Positions 31,561 to 39,938 of a stretch of DNA of 39,979 bases are shown one piece after another. Location of the stretch: positions 1 to 39,979 of the forward strand of contig CAJOLV010000007.1 in NCBI GenBank assembly GCA_905235515.1, given 5' to 3'. Under the pieces are notes generated by a model. It ran no database searches and had not been told where the DNA came from. It was given only the letters and a program-made list of their open reading frames with translations. The position numbers and the translations under genes were made by a program. The stretch comes from an uncultured Bacilli bacterium. Lineage in GTDB: Bacteria; Bacillota_I; Bacilli_A; RFN20; CAG-826. The first letter of the stretch is position 1; the number at the start of each line of letters is the position of its first letter.

Positions 31561-32149
31561 AGAATTCTTAAAATATGGATATATCTTAGAAGGCGATTAT
31601 TCTGATATCGTTAATTTTCTTTTAGAAAAATCACCTATGCCAGAAAAGAACAATCTCTATGTTCGCGATGATATCAATATGAGAAATCTTCCATCTGTCT
31701 CTAAGATTAAAGAAGAAGTCTTTGGCTTAGTGGATATTGAAACTGGTTATTGTAATGGCTATAACTCAAAATTAAATTGTTTAGAATATCATGCTTCTTT
31801 TGAAGTAGATGTCGCAGCGACAGATTTAGTGCTTTTATTAGCCGCTTTAGATGATGTTCACGAAGGTGTAATTGATTCTAAAGATGTGAAAGCTTTTTAT
31901 GTTAAAAAAGGAACTTGTGTAGTGCTAAACCCATTCACATTCCATTTTTCTCCATGCAAATTATCTGATGATGGATTTAAATGTGCAATTATTTTACCTA
32001 ATGGCACGAATCGTGATTTAAGCATCACTCCAAAAGATAAAAAATTATGGAAAGAAAATAAATGGTTATACGCTCATAAAGAGAGTAACCAAGCATCATT
32101 AGGTGCATATATTGGTATTAAAGGGGAAAATACCGAAGTCAAATATTAA
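31538..32149 (+). CDS. sftX: DUF4867 family protein (SftX-like)
   Basis: A 203-residue protein of the DUF4867 family, recognised by the blocks GYCNGYNSKLNCLEYHASFE, AATDLVLLLA, VKAFYVKKGT and AYIGIKGEN. DUF4867 is a characteristic but functionally unassigned member of sulfo-TAL gene clusters. The fold looks cupin-like (beta-rich with KGTCVVLNPFTFHFSPC), so a role in sugar binding or mutarotation is possible; that is inference. It overlaps the isomerase by 23 bases with a GGGAAG site before the ATG, which indicates coupled, matched expression of the two proteins. Confidence 0.85.
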   Translation: MYQKIESKEFLKYGYILEGDYSDIVNFLLEKSPMPEKNNLYVRDDINMRNLPSVSKIKEEVFGLVDIETGYCNGYNSKLNCLEYHASFEVDVAATDLVLLLAALDDVHEGVIDSKDVKAFYVKKGTCVVLNPFTFHFSPCKLSDDGFKCAIILPNGTNRDLSITPKDKKLWKENKWLYAHKESNQASLGAYIGIKGENTEVKY

Positions 32150-32157
32150 ATATTTTT

Positions 32158-32877
32158 ATGACAATTCTAGAAATACTATTTTTAATAGTCATTTTCGTTA
32201 GCAATATTGTTCAAGGCATTACAGGATTTGCTGGTACAGTTATCGCAATGCCGTTTTCCATTAAATTAGTGGGTATTGATGCGGCAAGACTGATATTAAA
32301 TTTAGTCGCTATTGCAATATCTCTTTTAGTCGTTATTTTTAATTTTAAAAAGATTAGATTTAAAACATTATTACTCCTACTTGTCTTTGTGGGGATTGGA
32401 TTTGGTTTAGGTTATTTAATCCACTTTATGAATCTTAATGGCGAACATGCATTAAAAGCTTATGGTGCGGTGATATGTATGATCGCTATTATCTATTTCT
32501 TCTTTGATGTTGATGGTAATAAGATTCCAAAATGGATTCATCCAATTGTTTTAATCATAGCTGGAATGATGCATTTCCTTTTTGTTAGTGGTGGTCCGTT
32601 AGTGGTTATATTCGCTGTGACAATGATTAAAGACAAAAATGAGTTTAGAGCGACATTATCAATGATGTGGCTGATATTAAATTCCATCATTCTGGGTATA
32701 GGAATAGGGGATGGTTTTTTCACCCCTCATCTATTGCTCATCGGTGGAATCGCAATTGCAATAAGCTTGTTATCATTATTCATTGCTAAATTGTTATTAA
32801 AGAAAATTGACTCTCGACAATTCTTAAAAATCGCTTATGTACTCCTATTTATTTCTGGAGTTTTTGCGGTTTTATAA
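32158..32877 (+). CDS. TauE/SafE-family sulfonate exporter
   Basis: A 239-residue membrane protein with about eight helices, of the TauE/SafE family that exports sulfite and organosulfonates. VQGITGFAGTVIAMPF near the N-terminus and FVSGGPLVVIF in the second half are the duplicated family motifs. As the last gene of the operon it is the probable exporter of the sulfonate end product, 2,3-dihydroxypropane-1-sulfonate. No good RBS precedes the ATG, nine bases after the DUF4867 stop. The substrate is inferred from the operon. Confidence 0.88.
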   Translation: MTILEILFLIVIFVSNIVQGITGFAGTVIAMPFSIKLVGIDAARLILNLVAIAISLLVVIFNFKKIRFKTLLLLLVFVGIGFGLGYLIHFMNLNGEHALKAYGAVICMIAIIYFFFDVDGNKIPKWIHPIVLIIAGMMHFLFVSGGPLVVIFAVTMIKDKNEFRATLSMMWLILNSIILGIGIGDGFFTPHLLLIGGIAIAISLLSLFIAKLLLKKIDSRQFLKIAYVLLFISGVFAVL

Positions 32878-32942
32878 AATATATCAAAAATAATAAAAAA
32901 ACCAGGCAAACGGAGAGGCTAGATAAGGATGTTTTCTAATAC

Positions 32943-33635
32943 TTATTTAGTAGCGATATATTGATACAAAGAATAGCAATTTGACTCTTTATTTATCTTT
33001 ACTGGAGTGTAATCGCTATCTAATGTCACATTTAATTCTTGATGATAAATAAGAGAAACCTCTTTATTGGTTTCGTTATACATTGTGGATGTCACATAAG
33101 TCTTTGTCCCTATATTCATAGAAACAGTCTTATGTTTGATGTTGTCATTAATATATTTTGTGGAAAAGTTTTCTGGCACAGCTTGTAAATTATATTTATC
33201 AAATATTTTTGTCATTGATGTATTTGGGTCATTTTCTAATAAATAACTAACCGCCTCTTCAAGGGTTGTTCCAACACTGCTGACATCAATTGAATAGTCA
33301 TAAATACTAGTGTCGTTTTTACCCACTAAATAAAATTTGTTAGTGTCATCAAAATGGAAAGATATTAATTCAGTTGCCGCATCAAAGTGATTAACTATTG
33401 TTTCATCATTTAAAATTTTTAATAAACGATTATATTTAGTGATGTTTTCTGTATTATCAATAACTTCTTCATCTTTAGGTGTATTATCACTTGGAGTTTG
33501 ATTTTGAGATCTTAAGCCCATCCAATAGAAAAAGAAAATAATTCCGATAATAGTAATCACTAAAAGTGATAGATAAGCCACAATAGTGATAATTTTCTTA
33601 ATATTATGAGATTTTTTGTCTTCGATTACTGGCAT
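32943..33635 (-). CDS. Single-pass membrane protein of unknown function
   Basis: A 230-residue protein with a short cytoplasmic N-terminus, one membrane helix at about 17-40 (ITIVAYLSLLVITIIGIIFFF) and an outside domain of about 185 residues. The first part outside is a low-complexity Asn/Thr/Glu/Asp linker; the rest is a beta-rich domain without recognised family. It diverges from the GntR gene with 127 bases between them, so the two may share control. GAGG lies about 15 bases before the ATG, a rather long spacing. Function unknown. Confidence 0.65.
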   Translation of the reverse strand: MPVIEDKKSHNIKKIITIVAYLSLLVITIIGIIFFFYWMGLRSQNQTPSDNTPKDEEVIDNTENITKYNRLLKILNDETIVNHFDAATELISFHFDDTNKFYLVGKNDTSIYDYSIDVSSVGTTLEEAVSYLLENDPNTSMTKIFDKYNLQAVPENFSTKYINDNIKHKTVSMNIGTKTYVTSTMYNETNKEVSLIYHQELNVTLDSDYTPVKINKESNCYSLYQYIATK

Positions 33636-33704
33636 ACGTGTATATTTAATCCTCTTTTATTATCAATAATATTTATCATCAAAACAATCCATAATCATGC
33701 ATAG

Positions 33705-33733
33705 TTGACATTGTTTGAGTTATATGGTTAAAT
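33705..33733 (+). promoter_or_regulatory. Strong promoter of the GntR/lipoprotein operon
   Basis: Consensus TTGACA (33705-33710), 17-base spacer, TTAAAT (33728-33733). Transcription would start near 33740. Confidence 0.7.
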
Positions 33734-33749
33734 AGTTGTGTAGTTAACC
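33726..33749. promoter_or_regulatory. Inverted repeat, probable self-operator of the GntR regulator
   Basis: GGTTAA (33726-33731) and TTAACC (33744-33749) are inverted, with 8 of 9 matching positions when extended inward. It covers the -10 box and start site, just before the GntR RBS. This is the standard place for a GntR autorepressor. Confidence 0.6.
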
Positions 33750-33762
33750 GGAGGAAAACGTT

Positions 33763-34134
33763 TTGTCTAATTTAAATGAAAGCTTACCAATTTATATCAG
33801 AATAGTGGAGGGAATTAAAGATCACATTCTCTCAGAAGAGTTAAAAGAAGAAAGCCAATTACCATCCACGACTTATTTATCAAAAGAATATAAGATTAAT
33901 ATCGCGACTGTAAACAAAGCCGTTAATCAATTAGTTGATCAAGGCCTCGTCTATAAAAAACGTGGTATCGGAATGTTTGTTAAAGCAGGCGCGGTGAAAA
34001 AATTAATTGATGAAAGAAGAAGTGTCTTTAAAGAAAGATACATCAAAGCAACACTAGTGGAAGCAAGAAGATTAAACTTCACAGTGGATGAATTGCAAAA
34101 ACTAGTGCAAGAAACTTATAAAGAAATAAAATAA
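33763..34134 (+). CDS. GntR family transcriptional regulator, YtrA type
   Basis: A 123-residue regulator with an N-terminal winged helix (about 8-75: LPIYIRIVEGIKDHIL, QLPSTTYLSKEYKINIATVNKAV, GLVYKKRGIGMFV) and only a short two-helix C-terminal part, which defines the YtrA subfamily. YtrA proteins usually control ABC exporters induced by cell-wall stress. The start is TTG (33763), set by GGAGG eight bases upstream; no ATG fits. It is followed 41 bases later by two large lipoproteins, with no ABC genes, so its targets here seem to be envelope proteins. An inverted repeat on its own promoter suggests autorepression. Confidence 0.88.
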   Translation: MSNLNESLPIYIRIVEGIKDHILSEELKEESQLPSTTYLSKEYKINIATVNKAVNQLVDQGLVYKKRGIGMFVKAGAVKKLIDERRSVFKERYIKATLVEARRLNFTVDELQKLVQETYKEIK

Positions 34135-34174
34135 AAGTAGATTGATACTTAAAAAAAGGAGGAAACAAGAATAT

Positions 34175-36988
34175 ATGAAAAAACTAGCACTCATAACAAT
34201 GATTCCAATGATGATTCTTTGTTCTTGCTCTTCAATCAAGAAAGAAGATAACGATTATAGTGATGAGGAGTCTCGTCAACTATTAGAGGAAGCTTTACAG
34301 GAAATCCCCATCGAAGTATTGCCTTATGAAGAAGAACTAAAACCGTTAGAACTACTTGATAATATCGAACAAGAAAGCACTGAATCACTAGTGAAGTTCC
34401 ATGAAGGTGATAATGATCAATATGTTTATGTCGTTGGCACTGATTATATTGAAGCAGAAGCACCTTATTCTTCTAGTGGTAGTTATGATCCAACTAGTAC
34501 AGATGTCACTTTAGTGGATGAAAATGATAATGAAATCCCAATGACATTAATTAATTCTTCAAATGGTAAGGCGACATTTAAAGTTCCAGTTTCTACTTTT
34601 GAAGAAAAGCATGGTTATCACGTTAAATTAAATAGTGATGTAGTCAAGTTCTGCTCTAAGGAACCCACTATTAGACAAATTACTTACTATTCTTTAGATA
34701 TCAATGATAGCAATAGAGCTAGAGATGTTGTTAAAAACACGGGAATTAAATCATTTGATATTAATAAAGTTCAATATTTCGATGTCGACGCTTTATCAGC
34801 TTATTTCATCTTTGATGAATATTTAGATATCGATCCAAGCAGACAAGATGATACAGGATTAAAATTTAGAATCGCGGATTTAACAAAAGACCAAGATGAT
34901 GAAGAAACAGTTTATGGTAAATTAATATCTTGTCAAAAGAACCCTAATGGTGCGGGATATCTTGTGAGATATGAAGCCTGTAAAGGTTCAGACATTTATA
35001 GCACATTAAATGTCAATGATTCTGTTCCTGTTAATGAAAATACTTGCTCTAATATCACCATCTTTGATGATGAAGAGACAATTGAAAATCAATTAGGCAA
35101 AGCATTCTTAGCTCACCCAGATATCGTTACCGCGATGAGTGGTATGATGAATTATTTTGAAGTAACACCTGATGATTATTTACAAGCTTCTAAATATGAA
35201 TGGGCCTCTCGTCTAAATATCAAATTCACTGCTGGATTTGATGGCAACACTGATACATTTAACTGGGGATTTGATGCTTCATTAAACTTCACTCCAAAGG
35301 ATGATATCGCTGTTACATTACATGTTAAATATCATCAAACAATTAGATATACAGTCTCTGCCTCATTATCTATTGAAACTTGGTTATTTATTCCTACTGG
35401 TGTCAATTACCGATTGGAAGTGAAAGAAGATGACAGTAAAGAAGTAGAAGTTGGTATTAATATTTCCACTAACTTAGCTCCATATGATGAAGAAGCCGTT
35501 CAACAAGGTATTGAAAACGATTTAATCGATGCCTTTACCAAGAATAAAGATGTGAAATCTAAATTTATGGGTGATCCATCAACAACTACTGCTGATGGCA
35601 AGAGCTATCCATTATTAAGATTTGACTGTTATTACTTCTTCCCATTAGATATTAGATTTGAAATTGACTTCTATTGGAAATTACAATTATCCATCGAAGC
35701 AACAGTGAAATATTCTAGTCACACTCAAAGAGTGGATGTCTCATTATCTAACAATAAAGGTTGCGACCCTCATTCTGAAACCGCTGCCATAAGTGATAAG
35801 AGTGTCACCATTAACTTTATGGGTTCATTCCACGCGGAAATCGGCTTAAGAGCCTCATTAGGTTTAGGTATAATCGGCTTATATAAATTCTTCCACGCTG
35901 AAGTATTTATCACCGCTTACGGTGCAGTTGATGCGCAAGGATTTATATTAGTAGGTGTTGCCTGGGGCGATAATAGAGAAGCTTCTATTACTGGCACAAT
36001 GGGTGGCAAATTTGAAGTCTCCGTTGGTGTCAAATGGGGTGTCGATATTAACTTACTCTTTGGTGGCTTTAATAAAGAGTGGCCAATTGTTAAAGCAATC
36101 TTACTTGGCTTTGCTCATGATTCCGCTATCAATAATTTTATAGAAAGCGAATCAACAATTGAAATTACTGATCAAGATTATGGTCATTATATCAATTTAG
36201 ATGAATATCATGTTTTAGGCGCTGCGACATTCGATGCGAAAAACTTTGGCTCTGCCTTCTTAGATATGAAACATGATGACGCCGCCGATACTCGTTATGG
36301 TGCGTGGTTATCACCAGCAAAAGCCAAATATTTCACCTTTGAATTAACAAAAGGTAGTGAATACATTGATTTCAATGACTACAAGATTAACATCAAGAGT
36401 GTTTACGCTATTGAAGAATTTGAGGCCGAAATTAAAGTGACAGTGAATCCAAGCCTTACAGTCACTGGTGATGTAAAACATCAAACATTAGAAAAGACCA
36501 TTAAGATTCACTTTACAAACAATTTAAAGAAACAGATTAATATTATTAATCTCGATGGTGAAGTCGAATCTATCGGTTCCTATGTCATCGGTATCGGCGC
36601 TAAATTACCAGTGCCAAACGCTCCAAGATATCAGAAATTTGCTGGTTGGAGAGAAGTTGGTACAGAAAACATTATTCCTTATGATGAGGATGACCCAACA
36701 ACTGGCATCTATACACCACAAGAAACTGGTGAAATAACATTCGAATATGTCTTTGAAGATTATTATACTTGGACAGTTATTTGGTTAGATGGTTTTGGCA
36801 ATGTCATTAAGACAGAACAAGTCTTCTATAATGAATCTGCGATTGAGCCAACTGCTGAAGAACGTGACCAATATATGATCTCTTATGACCCAGATTGCTA
36901 TTATGAATTTATTGGCTACGACACTGATTATACCTGTATTACAGGTAACACAGTCATACGTGCCATGTATGAATATAAAAGGAAGTAA
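34175..36988 (+). CDS. Large surface lipoprotein
   Basis: A 937-residue lipoprotein. The signal peptide MKKLALITMIPMMILCSC has a likely lipobox LCSC (Cys18). An acidic linker follows (residues about 22-60), then a long beta-rich region with no recognised family. The C-terminal 130 residues resemble the InlB B-repeat/Flg_new type: GAKLPVPNAPRYQKFAGWRE and a second unit with WLDGFGNVIKTEQVFY. AAAGGAGG lies 12 bases before ATG 34175. Codons and composition match the neighbours. It probably acts at the cell surface, binding or structuring the envelope; specific function unknown. The last stop overlaps the start region of the next lipoprotein (TAATG). Confidence 0.75.
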   Translation: MKKLALITMIPMMILCSCSSIKKEDNDYSDEESRQLLEEALQEIPIEVLPYEEELKPLELLDNIEQESTESLVKFHEGDNDQYVYVVGTDYIEAEAPYSSSGSYDPTSTDVTLVDENDNEIPMTLINSSNGKATFKVPVSTFEEKHGYHVKLNSDVVKFCSKEPTIRQITYYSLDINDSNRARDVVKNTGIKSFDINKVQYFDVDALSAYFIFDEYLDIDPSRQDDTGLKFRIADLTKDQDDEETVYGKLISCQKNPNGAGYLVRYEACKGSDIYSTLNVNDSVPVNENTCSNITIFDDEETIENQLGKAFLAHPDIVTAMSGMMNYFEVTPDDYLQASKYEWASRLNIKFTAGFDGNTDTFNWGFDASLNFTPKDDIAVTLHVKYHQTIRYTVSASLSIETWLFIPTGVNYRLEVKEDDSKEVEVGINISTNLAPYDEEAVQQGIENDLIDAFTKNKDVKSKFMGDPSTTTADGKSYPLLRFDCYYFFPLDIRFEIDFYWKLQLSIEATVKYSSHTQRVDVSLSNNKGCDPHSETAAISDKSVTINFMGSFHAEIGLRASLGLGIIGLYKFFHAEVFITAYGAVDAQGFILVGVAWGDNREASITGTMGGKFEVSVGVKWGVDINLLFGGFNKEWPIVKAILLGFAHDSAINNFIESESTIEITDQDYGHYINLDEYHVLGAATFDAKNFGSAFLDMKHDDAADTRYGAWLSPAKAKYFTFELTKGSEYIDFNDYKINIKSVYAIEEFEAEIKVTVNPSLTVTGDVKHQTLEKTIKIHFTNNLKKQINIINLDGEVESIGSYVIGIGAKLPVPNAPRYQKFAGWREVGTENIIPYDEDDPTTGIYTPQETGEITFEYVFEDYYTWTVIWLDGFGNVIKTEQVFYNESAIEPTAEERDQYMISYDPDCYYEFIGYDTDYTCITGNTVIRAMYEYKRK

Positions 36989-36993
36989 TGATT

Positions 36994-39219
36994 ATGAAAA
37001 AGTTAGCATTATTAATTCCTACTCTCTTAATTAGTTCTTTAACGGGTTGTAGCACAAAGTTTAACCCAGAAGAAAATAACACTGAGAATGACCCTTCATT
37101 AAATGGAGCATCATTTGAAATCACTTTTGACAAAGATGTTCATCTCGATGCTGGCAATATTACTCAACAAAATGTATCTTTCCACTTTGATGAAAGATCA
37201 GTGAATGAAATTCCAAGTGACCCAGATGTCTTTGTCGAAATTGGCCCTCACGGTGCCTTATATCTGGAAAACTATATTCCTGGTCTTACAGAAGTGAGTG
37301 TTACCGCAAAACATACAACGGATTACGAAGGAGAATTCTTCCTTGGTAGATCTTCTACACCAAACAATATTGAATACTTCAGTCTATATTCAATGACTTC
37401 TAGCTTTATTTCAATAAATTCTGATCAACCATACTTTGCTATCTTTAATAGAGGAGACAATAATCTTCTTTTAGAAAAAATTGTTATCAGTGGAGAACAT
37501 ATCAATCCTGAAACTGGCTTAAAAAACAAGATTAAAGTGAATGATTTACAATCTGCTTATAACGCTAATGAAGTGATAAAACCATATGATATTTTCCCAA
37601 TCAATGATTCGGATATCCCAAGTAATAGAATCGTGAAAAAAATTGGTCCAGATGAATATAAAGAACCTGGTCAATACATATTTGGTTATGAAGTCTATAA
37701 CAAAACTAAATATGGTGAACAAGGGAAGATGTTATATTCCTCTTTAGCTCATTTAACTATCAAGGGAACAGAAGATTATAATCATCTCGCTATCTTCCAT
37801 TTAAAAGATAATAATGTCATCATTCCAGTGGCAAACCATGGCAAAGTGGACATTTCTCAATATCCCGCTCTTGCGACATATAACTGGAATAATCAATATA
37901 ACGATATTACCTCAACTTTCTATAGAGATAGAGACTTCTATCCAACATTCTCAGTAGTGGGTATGCCAGTTAATAAAAATGGTGATGGTTGTATGCCTGT
38001 CGCAACAACATATTGCACGGTGAATAAATCATTCCATATGCCAGACCCAGTCATGGATGATGGATATAAATTTGGTGGATGGTTTTTAGATAGAGAATTA
38101 AGCAAACCATTTGATGAAGACGGCGAATATTTCGGTAATTTAAATCTCTACGCGAAATGTATTGAAACTGAAGATAACTTTAGAAAAGTTTATTATCACG
38201 ATTATGATGGAACATTAATCGACCGCGTTGATTATCTCTACGACAATCAATCATTAGTTTTACCAACATTTAGTGATATTCCAACTAAATCAGGCACTAA
38301 TAAGTTGATGTACGCAGTTGTCATTGGTAGTAACCGTTTAGATATGCTAAGACCAAAAGGTAATTATCCAATGCAAGGTTATTATAATGGCGATACATTA
38401 GATTATGATTTAATCAAAGATATCGCTGGAGATATCCACTTATATATCTCTGAATTTGAAAACTACGATAGTGGACCTTCACAATTTACTAGATTCTTTG
38501 AAGATGGCGATAAAAATATGGTTGCTAGTGGTTTCAAAATGAAAGAAGCCTACCAAGAAGGAGATCTCATCTTGCCAGGAAGATATGTGGAATATACAAA
38601 ACCATCATATGAATATGATTATAAAACATACACTGATGTTGCAAGAACTGATCAATTCGCAATTACTGATGAAATCCATGGTTATCTCATGGATCAATCA
38701 TCTTATAATTCAATCGCTACTTATGGTTATGCAAATAAGTATCATATGCACGCTAAACCATTAGAGGGTATCTTAAGACATGAATCAGTATTAAAAGTCG
38801 GTAGACGTGCCTTCTTCAACCGCTATGGTTTAAAAGGAACATATTTCCCGAGAAACGCTAAAGAGTTTGATATTGAAGCATATGCAAATACGGAATTTAA
38901 TGGAAACGTCTTCCTACCAAAGACTCTAACTACAATTGGTAAAGGAGCTTTCTTGGGTAGTTCAAATATCAAAGTTGTAGCGTTACCAAAGACTTTGAAA
39001 AAGGTTGGTGCGAATGCTTTCTCTACCGGCACATTTGATGAAAAAATCTCTGAATTTAAAGATATTCAAAATAGGAATGTTTTAGAACAAATTATCTTCT
39101 TATATGAAGGTAGTGAAACAGATTTCAATAAATTAGATGAAGCATCTAGATTAGAAATTGAAAATAACGCTGCTAAAATAATCTATAACGTTGACTATCA
39201 TCCATATTACGGTAGATAA
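36994..39219 (+). CDS. Surface lipoprotein with InlB-type and BspA leucine-rich repeats
   Basis: A 741-residue lipoprotein. The signal peptide MKKLALLIPTLLISSLTGC ends in lipobox LTGC (Cys19), followed by an acidic Asn/Glu-rich linker. A middle region carries an InlB B-repeat-like unit (KFGGWFLDRELSKPF, LNLYAKC). The C-terminal part (about 590-690) has BspA/LRR_5-type repeats: VGRRAFFNR, LPKTLTTIGKGAF and LPKTLKKVGANAF. Such repeats usually bind host or bacterial surface ligands. ATG 36994 is preferred (AGGAAG eight bases upstream); the overlapping ATG 36988 adds two residues. It overlaps or abuts the upstream lipoprotein gene, so the pair is made together under the GntR promoter. Confidence 0.8.
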   Translation: MKKLALLIPTLLISSLTGCSTKFNPEENNTENDPSLNGASFEITFDKDVHLDAGNITQQNVSFHFDERSVNEIPSDPDVFVEIGPHGALYLENYIPGLTEVSVTAKHTTDYEGEFFLGRSSTPNNIEYFSLYSMTSSFISINSDQPYFAIFNRGDNNLLLEKIVISGEHINPETGLKNKIKVNDLQSAYNANEVIKPYDIFPINDSDIPSNRIVKKIGPDEYKEPGQYIFGYEVYNKTKYGEQGKMLYSSLAHLTIKGTEDYNHLAIFHLKDNNVIIPVANHGKVDISQYPALATYNWNNQYNDITSTFYRDRDFYPTFSVVGMPVNKNGDGCMPVATTYCTVNKSFHMPDPVMDDGYKFGGWFLDRELSKPFDEDGEYFGNLNLYAKCIETEDNFRKVYYHDYDGTLIDRVDYLYDNQSLVLPTFSDIPTKSGTNKLMYAVVIGSNRLDMLRPKGNYPMQGYYNGDTLDYDLIKDIAGDIHLYISEFENYDSGPSQFTRFFEDGDKNMVASGFKMKEAYQEGDLILPGRYVEYTKPSYEYDYKTYTDVARTDQFAITDEIHGYLMDQSSYNSIATYGYANKYHMHAKPLEGILRHESVLKVGRRAFFNRYGLKGTYFPRNAKEFDIEAYANTEFNGNVFLPKTLTTIGKGAFLGSSNIKVVALPKTLKKVGANAFSTGTFDEKISEFKDIQNRNVLEQIIFLYEGSETDFNKLDEASRLEIENNAAKIIYNVDYHPYYGR

Positions 39220-39237
39220 TTCATAAAAATATTAGTA

Positions 39238-39271
39238 AAACCGGCATATTCTTATAGAATTGCTGGTTTTT
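39238..39271 (+). terminator. Intrinsic terminator of the lipoprotein operon
   Basis: AAACCGGCA and TGCTGGTTT pair (nine pairs, one G-T), extended by an inner ATTC/GAAT, and are followed by T-rich DNA. Confidence 0.88.
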
Positions 39272-39325
39272 ATATACGCGTTTTTGTCACTATTATAAAA
39301 TAATGGTGATTTGAGAGCGTTTTAG

Positions 39326-39832
39326 ATGAAAAATGAATTAATCCATGTGAGCCATGAATGTATTCCTCTATTTATAAATGATGATTCTGAAATACTTATA
39401 TTAGGGTCTCTTCCCAGTGTTAAATCTCGAGAGGAAGGATTTTATTACGCTCATCCGAGAAATAGATTTTTCCTTACTTTAAGTCAAGTCTTTAATGATA
39501 ACGTTCCTCAAACAATTGATGAGAAAAAAGACTTTTTAAAGAGACATAAAGTAGCGTTATATGATGTGTTATACGAATGCGATATTCATGCGAGCAGTGA
39601 CGCTAGTATAAAAAATCCAAGAGTTATTAATATTGTCAAAATACTTGATGAACATCCAAATATTAAAAAGATCGCCATCAATGGTGGAAAGGCCAAAGTA
39701 TTGTTTGATAAATATCTTCTTCCTTTAGTAAAAGACAAAGAGAAAATATTATATTTGCCTAGCACCAGCCCTGCTAACGCAAGAATGTCACAATCTGATT
39801 TATTTAAGTATTATTTAAATCTAATAAAGTGA
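39326..39832 (+). CDS. DNA-deoxyinosine glycosylase (uracil-DNA glycosylase superfamily)
   Basis: A 168-residue repair enzyme of the hypoxanthine/deoxyinosine DNA glycosylase family. It removes deaminated bases (hypoxanthine, perhaps uracil) from DNA to start base excision repair. The N-terminal active-site block is ILGSLPSVKSREEGFYYAHP, with NRFF after it, and the C-terminal loop is LPSTSPANA, both typical of this family. GAGAG lies about ten bases upstream of the ATG. It is a single gene between two terminators. Confidence 0.88.
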   Translation: MKNELIHVSHECIPLFINDDSEILILGSLPSVKSREEGFYYAHPRNRFFLTLSQVFNDNVPQTIDEKKDFLKRHKVALYDVLYECDIHASSDASIKNPRVINIVKILDEHPNIKKIAINGGKAKVLFDKYLLPLVKDKEKILYLPSTSPANARMSQSDLFKYYLNLIK

Positions 39833-39858
39833 TGAATATATTAACTATCTAATTTTTT

Positions 39859-39879
39859 CACTTCTACGAAGTGTTTTTT
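39859..39879 (+). terminator. Intrinsic terminator after the glycosylase gene
   Basis: CACTTC and GAAGTG form a six-pair stem with a TAC loop, followed by TTTTTT. Confidence 0.88.
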
Positions 39880-39899
39880 GTTTTACAGGCCAATAAAGC

Positions 39900-39938
39900 A
39901 AAGTGTTGATGATTAACCATCAGCGCTTTTTCTTTTTG
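39900..39938 (+). terminator. Second intrinsic terminator
   Basis: AAAGTGTTGATG pairs over all 12 positions with CATCAGCGCTTT (two G-U), with a six-base loop and a T-rich tail. With the terminator 21 bases upstream it forms a tandem pair. Confidence 0.8.

Noticed and set aside
25269-32877. Operon as sulfo-ED or sulfo-EMP pathway
   Set aside because: No dehydratase, lactonase, KDSG aldolase or sugar kinase is present; the isomerase, transaldolase and DUF4867 set fits sulfo-TAL.
32878-32942. Terminator between the sulfonate exporter and the convergent membrane-protein gene
   Set aside because: A-rich DNA is present but no stable stem could be found next to it.
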